Source of the DNA: Yamagishiella unicocca
Lineage: Eukaryota > Chlorophyta > Chlorophyceae > Chlamydomonadales > Volvocaceae
NCBI GenBank assembly: GCA_003116995.1
Contig: BDSL01000005.1
Location: 806,001 to 870,000, forward strand
DNA length: 64,000 nt
Reading direction: 5' to 3'
Below, in pieces: positions 1 to 11,325 of this stretch (positions are counted from its first letter, which is position 1; every line of letters starts with the position of its first letter). Under the pieces are notes generated by a model. The model was given only the letters and a program-made list of their open reading frames with translations. It was not told the origin of the DNA and made no database searches. Position numbers and translations under genes: made by a program.

Positions 1-470
1 GGGAAACGGAAGGGTTCCAGGCCAGCAGAGACGCGCGTGCATGCACCAAATGGGAGTTAAGAAATCGCCGGCCGTCGTCGTCGCCGGCCGGTCCTCCGGC
101 GGCTGCTCAGTCTCGTATCACACAGCCCCCAGCTCGCACGGGGCCGTGGGTGTGGCTCAGAGGATCAAGCGATCCGCGCACTGAGACTCGCACCACCCTA
201 CAATACAGGTACACTGGTACCCTAGAACACCCTGTAAGAAAACCTATCACGCAGGCATCGCCCGTAACCCATCTCCGGACCCCTTCCGGACCCCTTCCGG
301 ACCCTTACCTTTCTTTCAAACGAGGAAACGTTTACAGGCAAGCGCCTCGCTCCCTCTCCCCTTCAACCCTCGCCTCAAACGCGTTTTCCAACCCCGTCTG
401 CACCTAAGCTTTCGGTTCTCTTATGTTCCAGGTGCTGCAGACACGCGTTTCTACGCTTCCCTCGCCCCCC
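1..470. other. 3' flank of the CPBP protease gene
   Basis: No coding exon is supported here. The minus-strand TGTAA element at 332-336 makes about 140 bases of this stretch the likely 3' UTR. A direct triplication of 'ccggaccccttccgga' type sequence is visible around 275-302. Confidence 0.5.
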
Positions 471-2963
471 TCACACGAAACTTTCCTTCCCCGCCAGCAA
501 GATACCCGTCAGCTGGTACACGTTCCAGCCCGCGTGGAACAACAGCGGCGCCGCCAGAGTGCCGGTTCGCAGGTACAGCACGTCACATGTCGCCGAGAGC
601 ACCGCGATCGGCAGCAGGTTGCCCGGACCCAGGTGCAGCGCCGCGAAGGTAGCAGAGCTGAGCGCTATGCAGGCGGGCAGCGGCAGCACGCGGGTCATGG
701 AGGCCAGGAAGAATCCGCGCCAGAAGGTCTGGGCGGGGAGGGGGGCATGAGAGGAAACCCGTAGACGGACGGACGGGCAGTGGTGGTGGTGGTGGTGGTG
801 CAAAAAACGGAAGAGGGGGGAGGGCGGCCGTGAAAGGGGCGGCAGAGACGGCTACTAGGGGAGGGCGCTGCGAGGAGCATCGAAAATGTACTGACGCTGC
901 CAGGACACAAACATGGACGCATGAGACAAAGGCAGTTCCACTGGTACACACAAATACAAGCGTCAGCGCCCTATACCGGCCATACGCCCCCGCTGCCCTG
1001 CTGCCCCCGCTGCCCTGCTGCCCCCCTGCCCCCCTGTGGCCCTCTCCCCTGCTGCCCCCCTCCCCCTCCGCACCTCCTCCCACAGCGGCCCCACGAGGCA
1101 CGACGCCAGCAGATGCATCGCAATGCTGGCACCGTCACCCGCCTCCGTGCAGCCGCGCAGCTGCGCCACCAGACCGACCCCTGGGTCGGGCAGCTGACCC
1201 GACAGCGAGAGCGCCTGCGGGTGGGGGGTGTCGGCCAGCTTCCTCGGCTTTCCTACCCACGCCATAAAGGCCGCAAGAGGCACGGAGAGGCTACAACGTG
1301 ATGTTTGGTTTCGCAGCGCTGATGGTGGGCCGGACCGCCCATTTCGTCTGGCTCCGTGCGCAGAGAGGCTCGGGGCTCCTTCCTGCCGCACCGGGGGCCC
1401 CCTCGGGGAGGCTCGCCGCGTCGTCCGTGAACGCCCCGCCGTACCTGCTCCACTCCCAACCAGATGTCGTACAGTACGGGGTCCGCCAGGGGGTACGCTG
1501 CCGCCGCCAGCGCCAGCACCGTGAGCCCCACGCGCGGCTCCATGCCGTACTGGAAGTGCCCCGCCGCCCTGCCGCAGGATATCGGGGGTTGGTTTCGGAG
1601 GCGGGATGGGTGCTGCCAGGGCGCGAGAGAGTCGCAAGTCGAACCAGTTCCGCGCCCTCAGCTATGTTAGTTCGCCCCATGGCTCTCCCTGCGTGACAGC
1701 TTTGGTACACGGGCCGATGAACCACAGCCCGCCCGCCCGCCTACCTCCTAGCTCGTCTCCGCACATCCCTGCTTTCCTACATGTGCGGTCCAAGCCAACA
1801 GCCAAGCCAGGCCTCCCGTGATCGCACCCCCGGCCCCGACCCCGGCCTCCCAGCCCGCGGCCCGCTCCCGCCCACCTGGGCCTGCTCCCCCTCAGCCCCA
1901 TGTACAGCACCGCCACCGCCAGGCAGCAGCACAGCGCCTCCAGCCCCAGGTGCCGTACTGCAGCGCTGAGGAGCTCGGTGGACGCTAACACGGACGCCTG
2001 GCAGCACAGGAGTAGGGTGGGGGAGGGGCAGCACAGGAGTAGGGTGGGGGTTCGAGGAAGACCCGTGGATGCCCGAAAAAATGGGCTAGAACAGATGTTT
2101 TAAGATGCATGCTGGAGAACTGGGTGGGGGAGGGGCTCCAGGGGGCACGTACGGCAGCATTAGGGGCGGAGAAGACCCGGGGGTCGGTGGGCGGGGAATG
2201 CGCGGTGCTCGGGGGCTCAGGCCCGGGCCCACGGGGCTGCGAGCAGGCCCGGTTTGGTGCCGGGCTGGTATGAGGCTACTAGGGGTACGGGCCACCAGTC
2301 AATCTGGAAGCTGCAGTGCGGTCGTCCGCACCTGGGGTGTTTGGACGCTGGCTGTGGCGCTCACAACCGCCAGCGCCGCGCTCCAAGCCATGACCTGTGT
2401 GTCGAACAGGGGTGTTTCCGAGAAGTACCGGGTTCGAGGAGCGGCAGATTACGCCCTGCTGGAGAACACACGCCACGAGCCGTGTTACGCCGCAGGCTCC
2501 GATGACCCACCTGTGCCAGCTGCGATGGGCCCCACGGCACCTTTGGAAAAGCCCGCTTGGCGTTGGCTAGCAGCTGCCCCGATAGTACCTCCGAAACCAG
2601 CACTGAGGGGCGGAGGAGGGGGGGTGGAGGAGCTGCCGCCGTGCCCGCGACGGCAACCAGGGTTGAGCCCGCAGCCGTCGAGGGCGGACTGCGCACGCTC
2701 TCAGAGCTCCCAGAAGAGGATGAATATGTTCCGTTCTGCTCGCCATCGCGCGGAAGGGCGCAACACGAGATGCCTGCTTTGCTGCCGCTGCTTGTGCTAC
2801 CGCCGCAGGAGTCCTCCCACGCGCTGCGCCAGACTTGACGTCGGGCAAGTTGCGCACAGTGCCTGGCATGAGGCAGGTGTTGCGTCGTAGCATGAGCGGT
2901 GAAGCAAGATGAAGTTCGGCATGGCAGCAGCGTCGATGCTGTCGGCGAACAGGCGAGGGGCAT
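471..2963 (-). CDS. CPBP-family (CAAX-protease-like) intramembrane metalloprotease, six exons
   Basis: This encodes a multi-pass membrane protein of the CPBP/Abi (Rce1-like) family, probably in the plastid. The exons, in transcription order, are 2963-2511, 2394-2332, 1997-1876, 1568-1445, 1193-1074 and 728-471. All junctions are GT-AG and phase-consistent, giving 379 aa. The catalytic signature appears only after splicing: exon 5 ends PLWEE and exon 6 begins TFWRGFF, which makes EExxxR. The second and third motifs follow, FAALHLG (FxxxH) and HAGWN (HxxxN). The first roughly 150 residues are Ser/Ala/Arg-rich with few acids at the very start, consistent with a transit peptide. The ATG at 2963 follows a GTG-ACC context, and upstream in-frame codons give no better start. 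A TGTAA-type polyadenylation signal (minus strand) lies at 332-336. What is cleaved is unknown; plant relatives such as SCO4 act in the chloroplast envelope. Confidence 0.85.
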
Positions 2964-3381
2964 GGTCACCGCATGCCAAGTTGGCTGACTTCATTAAGGA
3001 CACCAAGTAGATGCAGATCAAGAGTTAAGGCTAGCGCCAGTAAGATGATCACCCCTACGACGAAGCGGGTACAACAACCGAATCCGTCATGCCCTGTATG
3101 CGGGGCATGTTGGCCTTTTCCCATAACCGCCAGAATTTATTTACCGGTACATTCTTCCTGCAAATGCTATCTCAGCGATATACTTTTGCTTTTTCCTAAC
3201 GTGCACTGCGGTAACCGTGCCGGCACCAATTGCAGGTTGTATTCACTATAATACTATATAGAGATACTGTTGTATCGTTGAGGGGGGCTGGCAGCCCCGG
3301 TCCCCCGGGGGCGCAGAGGACACGGAGCATTAGGGTCTTAGGCTTGCCCTAGCGGCTTCAGGAAGCCACAGCAGAACAAAA
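2964..3381. promoter_or_regulatory. shared divergent promoter region, CPBP protease / WBP11
   Basis: The 418 bases between two oppositely oriented start codons must hold both 5' UTRs and both core promoters. No clear TATA box is seen. The half nearest WBP11 is AT-richer (about 3120-3265). The bidirectional role is inferred from gene orientation only. Confidence 0.4.
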
Positions 3382-6101
3382 ATGGTGAAAACAAAAGGAG
3401 GCCGGCTGCTCAATCCTGCGGATGCATTCCGCAAGGAGCAACGCAAGAAGGAGGTGGCGCGGAACAAGATGGAGCGCAAGTTCATCCGCGAGGGTGCAAA
3501 ACTTCGGTCAGATCCTGACACGCTGAAGAAGGAGCTGCAGGAGCTGATTAGCATGGAGGATGACGGCACGCTGCCAAAGAACCTCAAGCTCAAGAAGAAG
3601 GCGCTGCAAGAGGCGTATGACCAAGCGATCAAGCGGAAAAAGGTATGTGGCGAGCTAAGGTCCGTGACGTCCTGCGGCGAGGCGGGGCCACTGCGGGCCG
3701 AGAGGGGTGACGGGGTTGCCGGTCCTCCTGTAACTATGGCACCGTCAAAAGCGCGTAGGTGTGCCAAGGTTACAGGGACCCAAGAAAGGTTTGGTCGGTT
3801 ACAGGGGCATAACAAACTCGCACACCACCACGTCACGATGGCTTCCCCCTCCTTTATCTGACCCTGCCATCCTACCACAGCGTTAGCCTCCCCACCAGCC
3901 CCGCACACACCCTAGCATCGTCTCTGCGCCACGCACCGTCGCTCCGCACCCCCCAGCAAGACGCATCTCCGGTCGCTGATCCCTGCCTGACCCACATCGC
4001 TGATCCCTGCCTGACCCACATCGCTGCCGCGCAGGAGGAGGAGCTGAAGGCCAAGATAGGGGGCCCTCAGCTCGCAGCACCAGGAGCAGCTGGGCCCGTG
4101 ATGTTGCGGCCGCAGGACTCCCCCTACTACCACCCGACGCTCAACCCCAGCGGCGCACCGCCGCCAGGCAAGGGCGTAGGGCCCACAGCGCCCGTCAAGG
4201 CGCCAGCGGGCCCAGCGATTCCCGTACCCAAGGCGCCGCCGCTGCCGGCGGGGCCGAAGCCCACGATGCCCGCACCGCCAGCGGCGCCGCCGCTGCCCAG
4301 GGGCCCCGCTCCCGGTGCCGCTCCAGGGGAACCGCTGCCGCCGCCTGATGAGCCGCCGCCGCCGGTGCTGCCACCGCCGGACCATCCGCCTCCAGGGTAC
4401 AAGCTGCCGCCGCCGTCGATGATGGGCGCCGGGCGGCTTCCGCCGCCGCCAGGGCCGCCGCCGCCAGTGCTGGCGGCAGCAGCGGAAAGTGCGGCCCAGC
4501 CGCCAGCACCAGGTGTGCTCCGCTGAGCCTCCTTTTGGGGCCGGGGTCGCCGTTTGATGTGATGTCACGCGTTAGGGGCGGGCGGCAACCGCCACGCGAT
4601 GCGCGGTTGACGGGGGCTCATGACGGCGTTGCCGCCTCTGACGGATCGGGCCGTAGCCCCATCGCGTTAGGGGGACCCCGTTGCGCCAGTGCTGAGCGTC
4701 ATCCGGCCGGCTGTTGAGCGGCATCTGGTCGGCTGCTGTACCGGCAGGGACTACCGTCCAGGCTGCAGCATGTTGCCCGATGGGGCCGAACTTGCCACAG
4801 CACATGCCTATGCAGGCTGGTGTTTCGGACACAAGCCGCACACAGCACGCCGCAGCGTAACGCACCAACCTCGTGTACCCAGTCCCTGATCCGTTCCCTT
4901 GGCCCCCTGTTTGAATCTTTTCACACCCCACTCCTCCAGGCACGGAAGAGGACGGGCCGCCTGGCTTAGGGCCGGGCTCGACTGCCGCCGCTGGCGCAGC
5001 CGCCGCGCCCCGTGCCGCCGCCCCCGGGGCCCCAGGTCCCCCAGGCATGCCACTGCCGCCGCCGCCGGGGCCGCCGCCAGGGATACATCCGCCGCCCTCC
5101 ATGGGCGGGCCGCCACCGCTGCCGCCGCCGCCGGGGCCGCCGCCGGGCTTGCCGCCGCCGCCCCACATGTTCGTCCCGCAGGGCATGCCGCCGCCTCACC
5201 ACGGCATGCCGCACATGGGTGAGTCCGGAAGGGGTCGATAGGGGTACTGTTGTCGTTGTTGTTGTTGATGCCCTTGGTGGTTGCCCAGGCGTGGGCGCTG
5301 GGGCGGTCACCTGCTCACGGCACCGGAACCTGCATTCAGCAACGGCTGGGGTCCACCACTGGGTTCTGTCTCGTATCCCCACTTGCTAATATCCCTGCCT
5401 TGTCGCACCATATCGCTTCCCTCCCCCGCCTGGCCGACTATCCTACCAATGTTGTGTAACCGGGTCGTTATGCCACCCACCCCATCCCCACGGTTTCTGG
5501 CTCCGCAGCGGGTCTGCCTATGCAGTACTCGGCCCCGCCTGCGATGGGGCCGCCGCCGCCTGGCTCCGCCGCTGCCGCCGCCGCCAGCCGGCCCGCCAAG
5601 GAGGCCGCCGCGGCCGCCGCCGCCGCCACCATCACGGGCGCGTCCACGGTGGCCAGGAGGCTGCCCGCTACCCAGGACAAGCAGCTGCTGTCACTGGTGA
5701 GTCGGTTCGGGTGTTGGGCGGGGCGCAGCTCCGCCACCCGGCCCCCTCTGCTGCCCCGCACCTCACCGCACCTCAACCCCGCTCCTCACCCACCTCACCC
5801 CGCCAAAACCTCGCTCCTCACCCCATCTCACCCCACTTCATCCCACCTCCCTCCCTCCCCCCCCCAGATCCCCGCCTCCCTCCGAGTGCGGAGGGACGAC
5901 GTGGTGCGCAAGCCCAAGCGCCAGGCCTTGGGCCCTGGGGGAGTGGGTCGTGCGGACGCAGGCTCCGGATTCGGCTTGGCACCGCAGCGGGCGGCGGCGG
6001 GGGGCGGAGCAGGCGGCCGCGGCGATGCCGGTCCCGCCTCTACGGACCAGAAGTACCTGGACTTCCTCGCCAGCGTAGCGGACCTCGGGGCCTTTGATTG
6101 A
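3382..6101 (+). CDS. WBP11: WW-domain-binding protein 11 (WBP11/NpwBP) homologue, spliceosome-associated
   Basis: A nuclear splicing-associated protein. The exons are 3382-3642, 4035-4512, 4940-5218, 5509-5696 and 5868-6101, giving 479 aa with consistent phases (0, 1, 1, 0). Residues 1-87 match the Wbp11 N-terminal domain. They start MVKTKGGRLLNPADAFRKE, followed by a Lys/Arg/Glu-rich helix and the TLPKNLKLKKKAL stretch. The centre is Pro/Gly/Met-rich with many PPPPG runs, the WW- and GYF-domain ligand type typical of the family. The last exon starts IPASLRVRRDD, matching the family's conserved C-terminal (I/V)PxxVRVRR motif, and ends in KYLDFLASV. The start is the only ATG heading the conserved domain. 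The first intron carries a 24-nt tandem duplication. Rice and animal relatives interact with PQBP1-type partners; a partner here is inferred only. Confidence 0.9.
3975..4022. repeat. 24-nt perfect tandem duplication in WBP11 intron 1
   Basis: Two identical copies of gctgatccctgcctgaccca plus catc lie just upstream of the 3' splice site of exon 2. They do not change the coding sequence. Confidence 0.9.
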
Positions 6102-6900
6102 GCCGGGTGGCGGTGGTCGTGTGGTGGTGGTGGTGATGGTGGCGGTGGAGGAGGGGCTGGGAGTTGCGGCCTGGTTGTTTGTTGGCTGACGCGGAGGTCG
6201 ATGGTAGTGGTGGCGTTTGCCGATGACCGCAGAGCGAGTGCGTGGGGGCGAATTAGGATGAAGCAGTGCAGTGAGGGCGGCGAAATCGAGTAGGCGCTGC
6301 GCTGAGGCATGTGTTCAGCAGCTGGAGGCGGTGAGGGTGGTAGCGATGCGTGACTGCGCGAACGGCTGTTCCTCGAGTGGGCACTGGCCAACCTATGTCG
6401 CGGCCACCCTACGTCACGCCAGAACTGCTCCATTATACATGCCCTATGCCTTCCCGCTTCATACGTTCAGTGGCGGAACCGACATGTGTTGCGACATGGC
6501 GGAACCCGACGTGCGCAGACTGACTGCAGTCGTCTCAGGTGTCGGACTCGTACGGGATCTCGTGGAAAAAGAAAATCTTCGCTTCGCCTCCCAAAGAGCT
6601 GTTTCGTTCCGGAACATTGGTCACGGCTTTACGCCCGCGATGAAAAACGCGCGCATGGCTGGCGTTTCGAATCCGACACTGTCGGACGTCACGGCGGTTG
6701 CCGGGCTCGTTGAGGGGTGTCCAGTGCGAGTACGGCTCGCTTTCCTTCGTTGAACGGCCGGCTATGGTCGGGACTTCCATGCAGCTGAGGAACCCGTAAC
6801 AGCCGTTCCTTCGGCGGAGGTCGCTTGCCTCTCGTTAGCGGCACCCAAGCCTGGAAGAAGTCATCGGTTGCCTGAGCCCCTCGGAGCCTCCCATGGGCTG
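6102..6900. other. WBP11 3' flank, no gene seen
   Basis: The first 130 bases are a GTG/GGT-rich stretch, presumably 3' UTR. After that no open frame in this stretch shows protein-like composition or splice signals. Confidence 0.4.
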
Positions 6901-6929
6901 TGACAGTTACTATGACGCACATGGAGGAA

Positions 6930-7600
6930 CGCGAGATCATCTTTCCAGGCGAGCATCGCGGTAGTGTACAAATCCAGGATCCAATACGTGACGTGGCAGG
7001 AGTACCACGCATGCCCCGCGTCCACAGCATTATGTACCGTAATGTTAACGAACGAAACCATGCGCCCGCCCAAACATCCCCGACTTCGCATCGGCTGGGC
7101 GTTCGTAACTTAGGTAAACATCGACTTCCGAGCCGCTCCACAGCAGCTCTTGATTGCCCACACGCGCACCCTCTCACAGCGCCGCTCGGGTCTTGCGTCA
7201 CACTATGCTACCTGCGTCCTCTCTGCCGGTGTCAGGCGCCGTCACACCACTGCCTCAGTTCACATCCACTAGGGCCATTGACGTTTACTAGCTGCAAAGC
7301 CGACCTTGGCCTCCCGCCCTGCGGCTCAATCCAGCCCCTGAAGGCCTTCCAGAGGTCCTTGAATCTCTACAGCGTGATGCGGAGTCTCACGAATCCGTAC
7401 GCCAGGAAGCCACTCCCCCGCCAATCCTTCCTTTTCAGTAGTACCTGAAATTGCACACAGACAATGCCAGCGACGTCCACAATCGCGTCCAATACGACAC
7501 GATCCGCGGCCCACATGTACGGCAAGACCCGCGGCTCGTGATTGCTGCTCAACGCCCTCGCCCCGTCCCAACTCGCCGCGTCATGTGAGTCTGGGGCACC
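6930..7600 (-). pseudogene. possible decayed membrane-protein gene fragment
   Basis: On the minus strand, 7545-7370 reads as a hydrophobic, protein-like segment (VVLDAIVDVAGIVCVQFQ, then RKDWRGSGFLAYGFVRLRI). It is cut by a TAG at about 7367-7369, after which the same frame continues RFKDLWKAFRGWIEPQ. A second hydrophobic block (HAWYSCHVTYWILDLYTTAM) lies at about 7035-6950. The two blocks look like transmembrane segments of one multi-pass protein, but no complete exon chain could be built. The fragments look real; their family is not recognised, and a pseudogene is inferred from the in-frame stop. Confidence 0.3.
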
Positions 7601-7727
7601 ACACCATTCTCTCACTCCGCTTCTATCATCGCCAACGCTTCCACTCCTGGCCCAGTATGACAACTCAAACCGAAACGCGCTGTCGAATGCTGGCGAGGAA
7701 AAGCACGCTTGCGGAAGGACCGCAGAG

Positions 7728-9034
7728 CTACTTGCGGAAGCGCTGGTTGAAGGACTGCAGCTGGTTGACTGCGAGCATCATCACGAGTGAGATCATGAGC
7801 AGCACCGTCCCGATGACCGTGGCGCCAACGTAGTCGTACTGCTCCAGGCACTGGAAGATCAGGACCGGCGCGATCAGATCCTTGAACGCAAAGTTGGACG
7901 AGATGATGACGATTGAGCCGAACTCGCCGAGCGCCCGGGAGAAGGCCAGCGCCGTGCCGGTGAGCAAGGAGGGGAAGAGCGGCGGAAACACCACATCCGC
8001 AAAGGTCTTCCAGCGGGAGGCGCCCAGAGACCAAGCCGCCTCCTCCATCTCGCGTTGGATCTCCTGCATGATGGGCTGCATGGTCCGTACGACAAAGGGG
8101 AAGGAGACGAAGATCATGGCAATGATGACCCCCAGACGCGTGAAGACCACCTGCACGCCCGCGCCCTGTAGCGCCTGTCCGATGAAGAACTCGTCGCCGT
8201 ACACCGTGGCCAATGTAAGGCCCGCGACGGAGGTGGGCAGCGCGAAGGGCAGGTCGACGGCGGCATCGAGTATCTTGCGACCGGGGAATTTATAGCGGAC
8301 AAGCACCCAAGCGAGGATGAAGCCGAAGAAGCTGTTGATGGCGGCGGCGATGAGTGAGCAGGAGAAGGTGACGTAGTAGGCGTGCATGGCGACCGGCTCG
8401 GTGGCGCGTGCGATGAAGGTGCTGAGCGGGATGGCGCTGGCTTTCTGCAGCAGCGCCGAGATGGGCATGAGGAGCATGAAGGCCATGTAGCTGAGCATGA
8501 AGGTCCACGTGATCGGGGCGGATAGGTTTGGGAGCCGGAATCGCGCTATGCGGAAGGAGTCGGTCGCCGGGGACGGCGTCGCTGGCGGCGACGCCGCTGG
8601 GGACGCCGGCACGACACGCCGCGCAGCAGCAGCAACCTCCGGAACCGGCTGCTGCGCTAAACTTGTCTGTGACTGTACCCCGCCTGCATATGGAAGACGC
8701 CAGGGACGTCAGCCGGGCGCGCTAGTTGCAAAGGATGCTGCCATGTCGTCTCACCTGGTGGGTCAAACGATGCCGCTGCCGCTGCTGACGCAACAACCTG
8801 CAGTGTTTGTCGCCGATGCCTGCCGAGGCCTGCAATGGCAGAACAACCCTCATAAGCGACGCGTGGGCGGTGTCCGCCGCCAGAAAGTGACTTGCTCGCA
8901 CCTGCTCGCCCCATTTGGGGTTGATTGCATCGCCCATTTGCGAATCTGTAATTTCTTCCTTGTACATAGAGAGCGGAGCTGCATGGCTGCCTACCCAACG
9001 AGCTGGCGTGCTGATGACTTCCTAACCGGTCCAT
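7728..9034 (-). CDS. SULP: chloroplast sulfate permease, CysT-type ABC transporter membrane subunit
   Basis: The membrane channel of the chloroplast-envelope sulfate ABC transporter (CysT family). In green algae that have lost the plastid copy, it is nuclear-encoded. Coding exons are 9034-8755 and 8683-7728, joined phase 1. An optional 72-nt intron at 8901-8830 would keep the frame. The N-terminus ([16 protein letters not shown], later [11 protein letters not shown]) resembles my recollection of the Chlamydomonas SULP transit peptide. The mature part begins with [13 protein letters not shown] and has about seven membrane segments. The permease EAA loop is intact ([14 protein letters not shown]...LFPSLLTG), the coupling site for the CysA ATPase. 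It ends QSFNQRFRK at a TAG stop. The start is the first ATG of the conserved transit-peptide frame. Partners expected elsewhere in the genome are SULP2, SBP and SABC. Confidence 0.92.
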
Positions 9035-9192
9035 AACTCTAGCCAAACAGGGTCAGGCAAAATATTGAGGTAACGAGAGGGAATGTAATCCTAGCTTTGC
9101 ATTGATCCAAGCGCACGTAGGGTGGTGTCGTCTCGACCGCGTCAGCAAGAGCAACTTTGAAGACAACTGCTAAAACGGAAGGAAATTACGGG

Positions 9193-9200
9193 TATAAATA
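9193..9200. promoter_or_regulatory. TATA-like element about 160 bases upstream of SULP
   Basis: The sequence tataaata reads TATTTATA in the orientation of SULP. Position relative to the ATG is reasonable for a core promoter, but a TATA match alone is weak evidence. Confidence 0.25.
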
Positions 9201-11068
9201 GTACAACGTTATATGTATAGAACATGTATTTGACGGTTGGCACTCGTCTGGCCTCCCGTCCTGCTAACTATCATGGGCACAAAAAGTCGTCATGGTGCGT
9301 TGCTGATGTTCCCCTCATTCAAAGCATAGAGTTGGCTACGTAACGCCTAACCTGACGGCTCCCGGTGTTATGATTGCTGTCTTCTCCCCCCCCCTTCCCC
9401 CACGCTATCCTTCCGGCACCAAACCTAATATCAGGGTCCATTGGACCATGGGCGGCCCCTTTGCCCATACGCCACACAAAAAGTGCATAGACAAAGTTGT
9501 GGGAGGGGATTTATTTATGGCCACGTTACGATGAGGCTACGCGTGCACTTCCCATACCGCGTTGATCGAGCTGCGTGATGAGGCGACATTTTGTGTTCGG
9601 GTAGGTAAGGGCGAATCTGTCGCTGCTGGCTTACGCTGGAAAGACAAGGGTACTAATGCTCACGGTGCTGCTGGGCGAAGCGAGGCGAACATTGAGGGGA
9701 CAGGACTTGGGGGTTAATTTGGGCGCCGGGCATCGGGACCTGCAGACGACGTTGGTGTCAGCCGTAGCGACAGCACTGCTTGTTGTACGACATGGTGGTT
9801 GAAGTTGGTGTGATATTGGCGATTGTGGTGGTGGTCGTATGGAGGCGCCCGCAATGGGTTACTTGAAGGTGCGTCCGGCGCGCCGTGCTGCGTCGTGCCC
9901 ACTGAGCCGAATAAACCGCATGCACATCCACATGACCCACATCGCAGCCCTGATCCTCCGGAACCATAAAGAGTACGGCACTGGGCGACAACATTCCGCG
10001 CGGGAAAGCGAGGAGGGATCGCGGTACCGTCAACCGTGTTGAAGCACGGGCTCAGAGGTCCCAGCCCATCAGATTGTTCACGAGATGGGCCCTGCTAGTG
10101 AACACGCACTTTTGGTCTCCTTGCTACTGTTGGATAAGGAATATCTCGTGACGTCAGCGACCATGGTTCCATCTCGTACCTATGAAGAGGATCGCAACGA
10201 GCACACCTGAATACTAGGAAATACCCGTCGCCGTGTACGACGGCCGTTGCATTGAAATTGCGGCGTGAAATGCAAAGTTAGGCACGCTAGGGTAATAAGT
10301 TGACACCCGGGCGGCGACCGAACGAGCCGGTCGAAACCGCATCCACGAAGCCCCACGCGAATGTTATCGCGCACAGGGTTACATACACGACGATGGGTAT
10401 GACAGCAGTCAGATAAAATTGCTCGCCTGCGCGCGGGCAACCCCTGAATATGGTATGGCAATCAACACGACACGAAAATGAGAATTGTTCGCAACGCCAC
10501 CTTATGCATACATACGCACTTGGCTGCGTGATAAATCACTACTTCTTCTCGAGCTCACTGTAACGAATACTTTTCTTACGATCACAAGCATCACGAGGTG
10601 GGCTTCTCACGCCGGGCCGGACAGAAGGCCACGACTGGACACAGTGCTGGCCATAATCCAAATACATAGCCCCATGAAGCACAAGCGAGAACAAAGGGCG
10701 CGGCAGGGAGCGCGCTAAATAAGCACGTACGAGGAACAGGGACAGTGTTGACGGAGGGACACAAGATTGCCTCAACAGGCAACTGTGTTTTAAAATATTA
10801 CTAGGGCGCGCCCGGCCTCATACAAGACCTGAAGCCGGGCTGCGGGCGGGAGCTACTCGGGCCTGCCGGGCCCACCGCCGGCGCAATAGGACGTCCATGT
10901 ACGTCCCTTGCTTTCAGCTCTGGGTCTTATGACTCCCCCGTTTCGCGCCGGCGAGCTGCACGAGGACGCAGCACACCCGGATAGCGACACGCATTGTGAA
11001 CGGCACCGATGCTCGACAGCATCTCCCACTGTAAATGAACGACGGAATCGGGATTTCTGCCCTGGCCC

Positions 11069-11104
11069 CAACCGCAACCGCAACCGCAACCGCAACCGCA
11101 ACGG
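11069..11104. repeat. (CAACCG)n hexanucleotide microsatellite
   Basis: About six near-perfect units of CAACCG are followed by an imperfect one, in the 3' flank of the lipase gene. Confidence 0.9.
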
Positions 11105-11325
11105 CACTACCACCACGCACGGGGGAAACGACGCCAGAAGCCGTCCACCTGCCATCGGCTTCGCCTCTTGAGGACCATCCAGCAGGTTCTAAAGCGCGTG
11201 CTTGTTGCTACGCATACCGTACCAGGCAGCCAGCCCCCGACTGGACCCCAACGCGCCAACTAACTCAACCTGACTGACCGATATCAGGGATTCGGATTCA
11301 TCCCCTTCCTCCCTACCTCCCGGGC

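Larger units (their letters stand above)
9035..11325. other. intergenic, no gene recognised
   Basis: This 2.3-kb stretch between SULP (5' side) and the lipase gene (3' side) is AT-richer than the genes. It has only short open frames without domain-like composition. The only structured sequence noted is the CAACCG hexanucleotide array at 11069-11104. Confidence 0.5.

Noticed and set aside
583..1101. Several long open frames overlapping CPBP introns
   Set aside because: They cross well-supported introns containing GTG and GCTGCC simple repeats. The catalytic motif requires the spliced reading.
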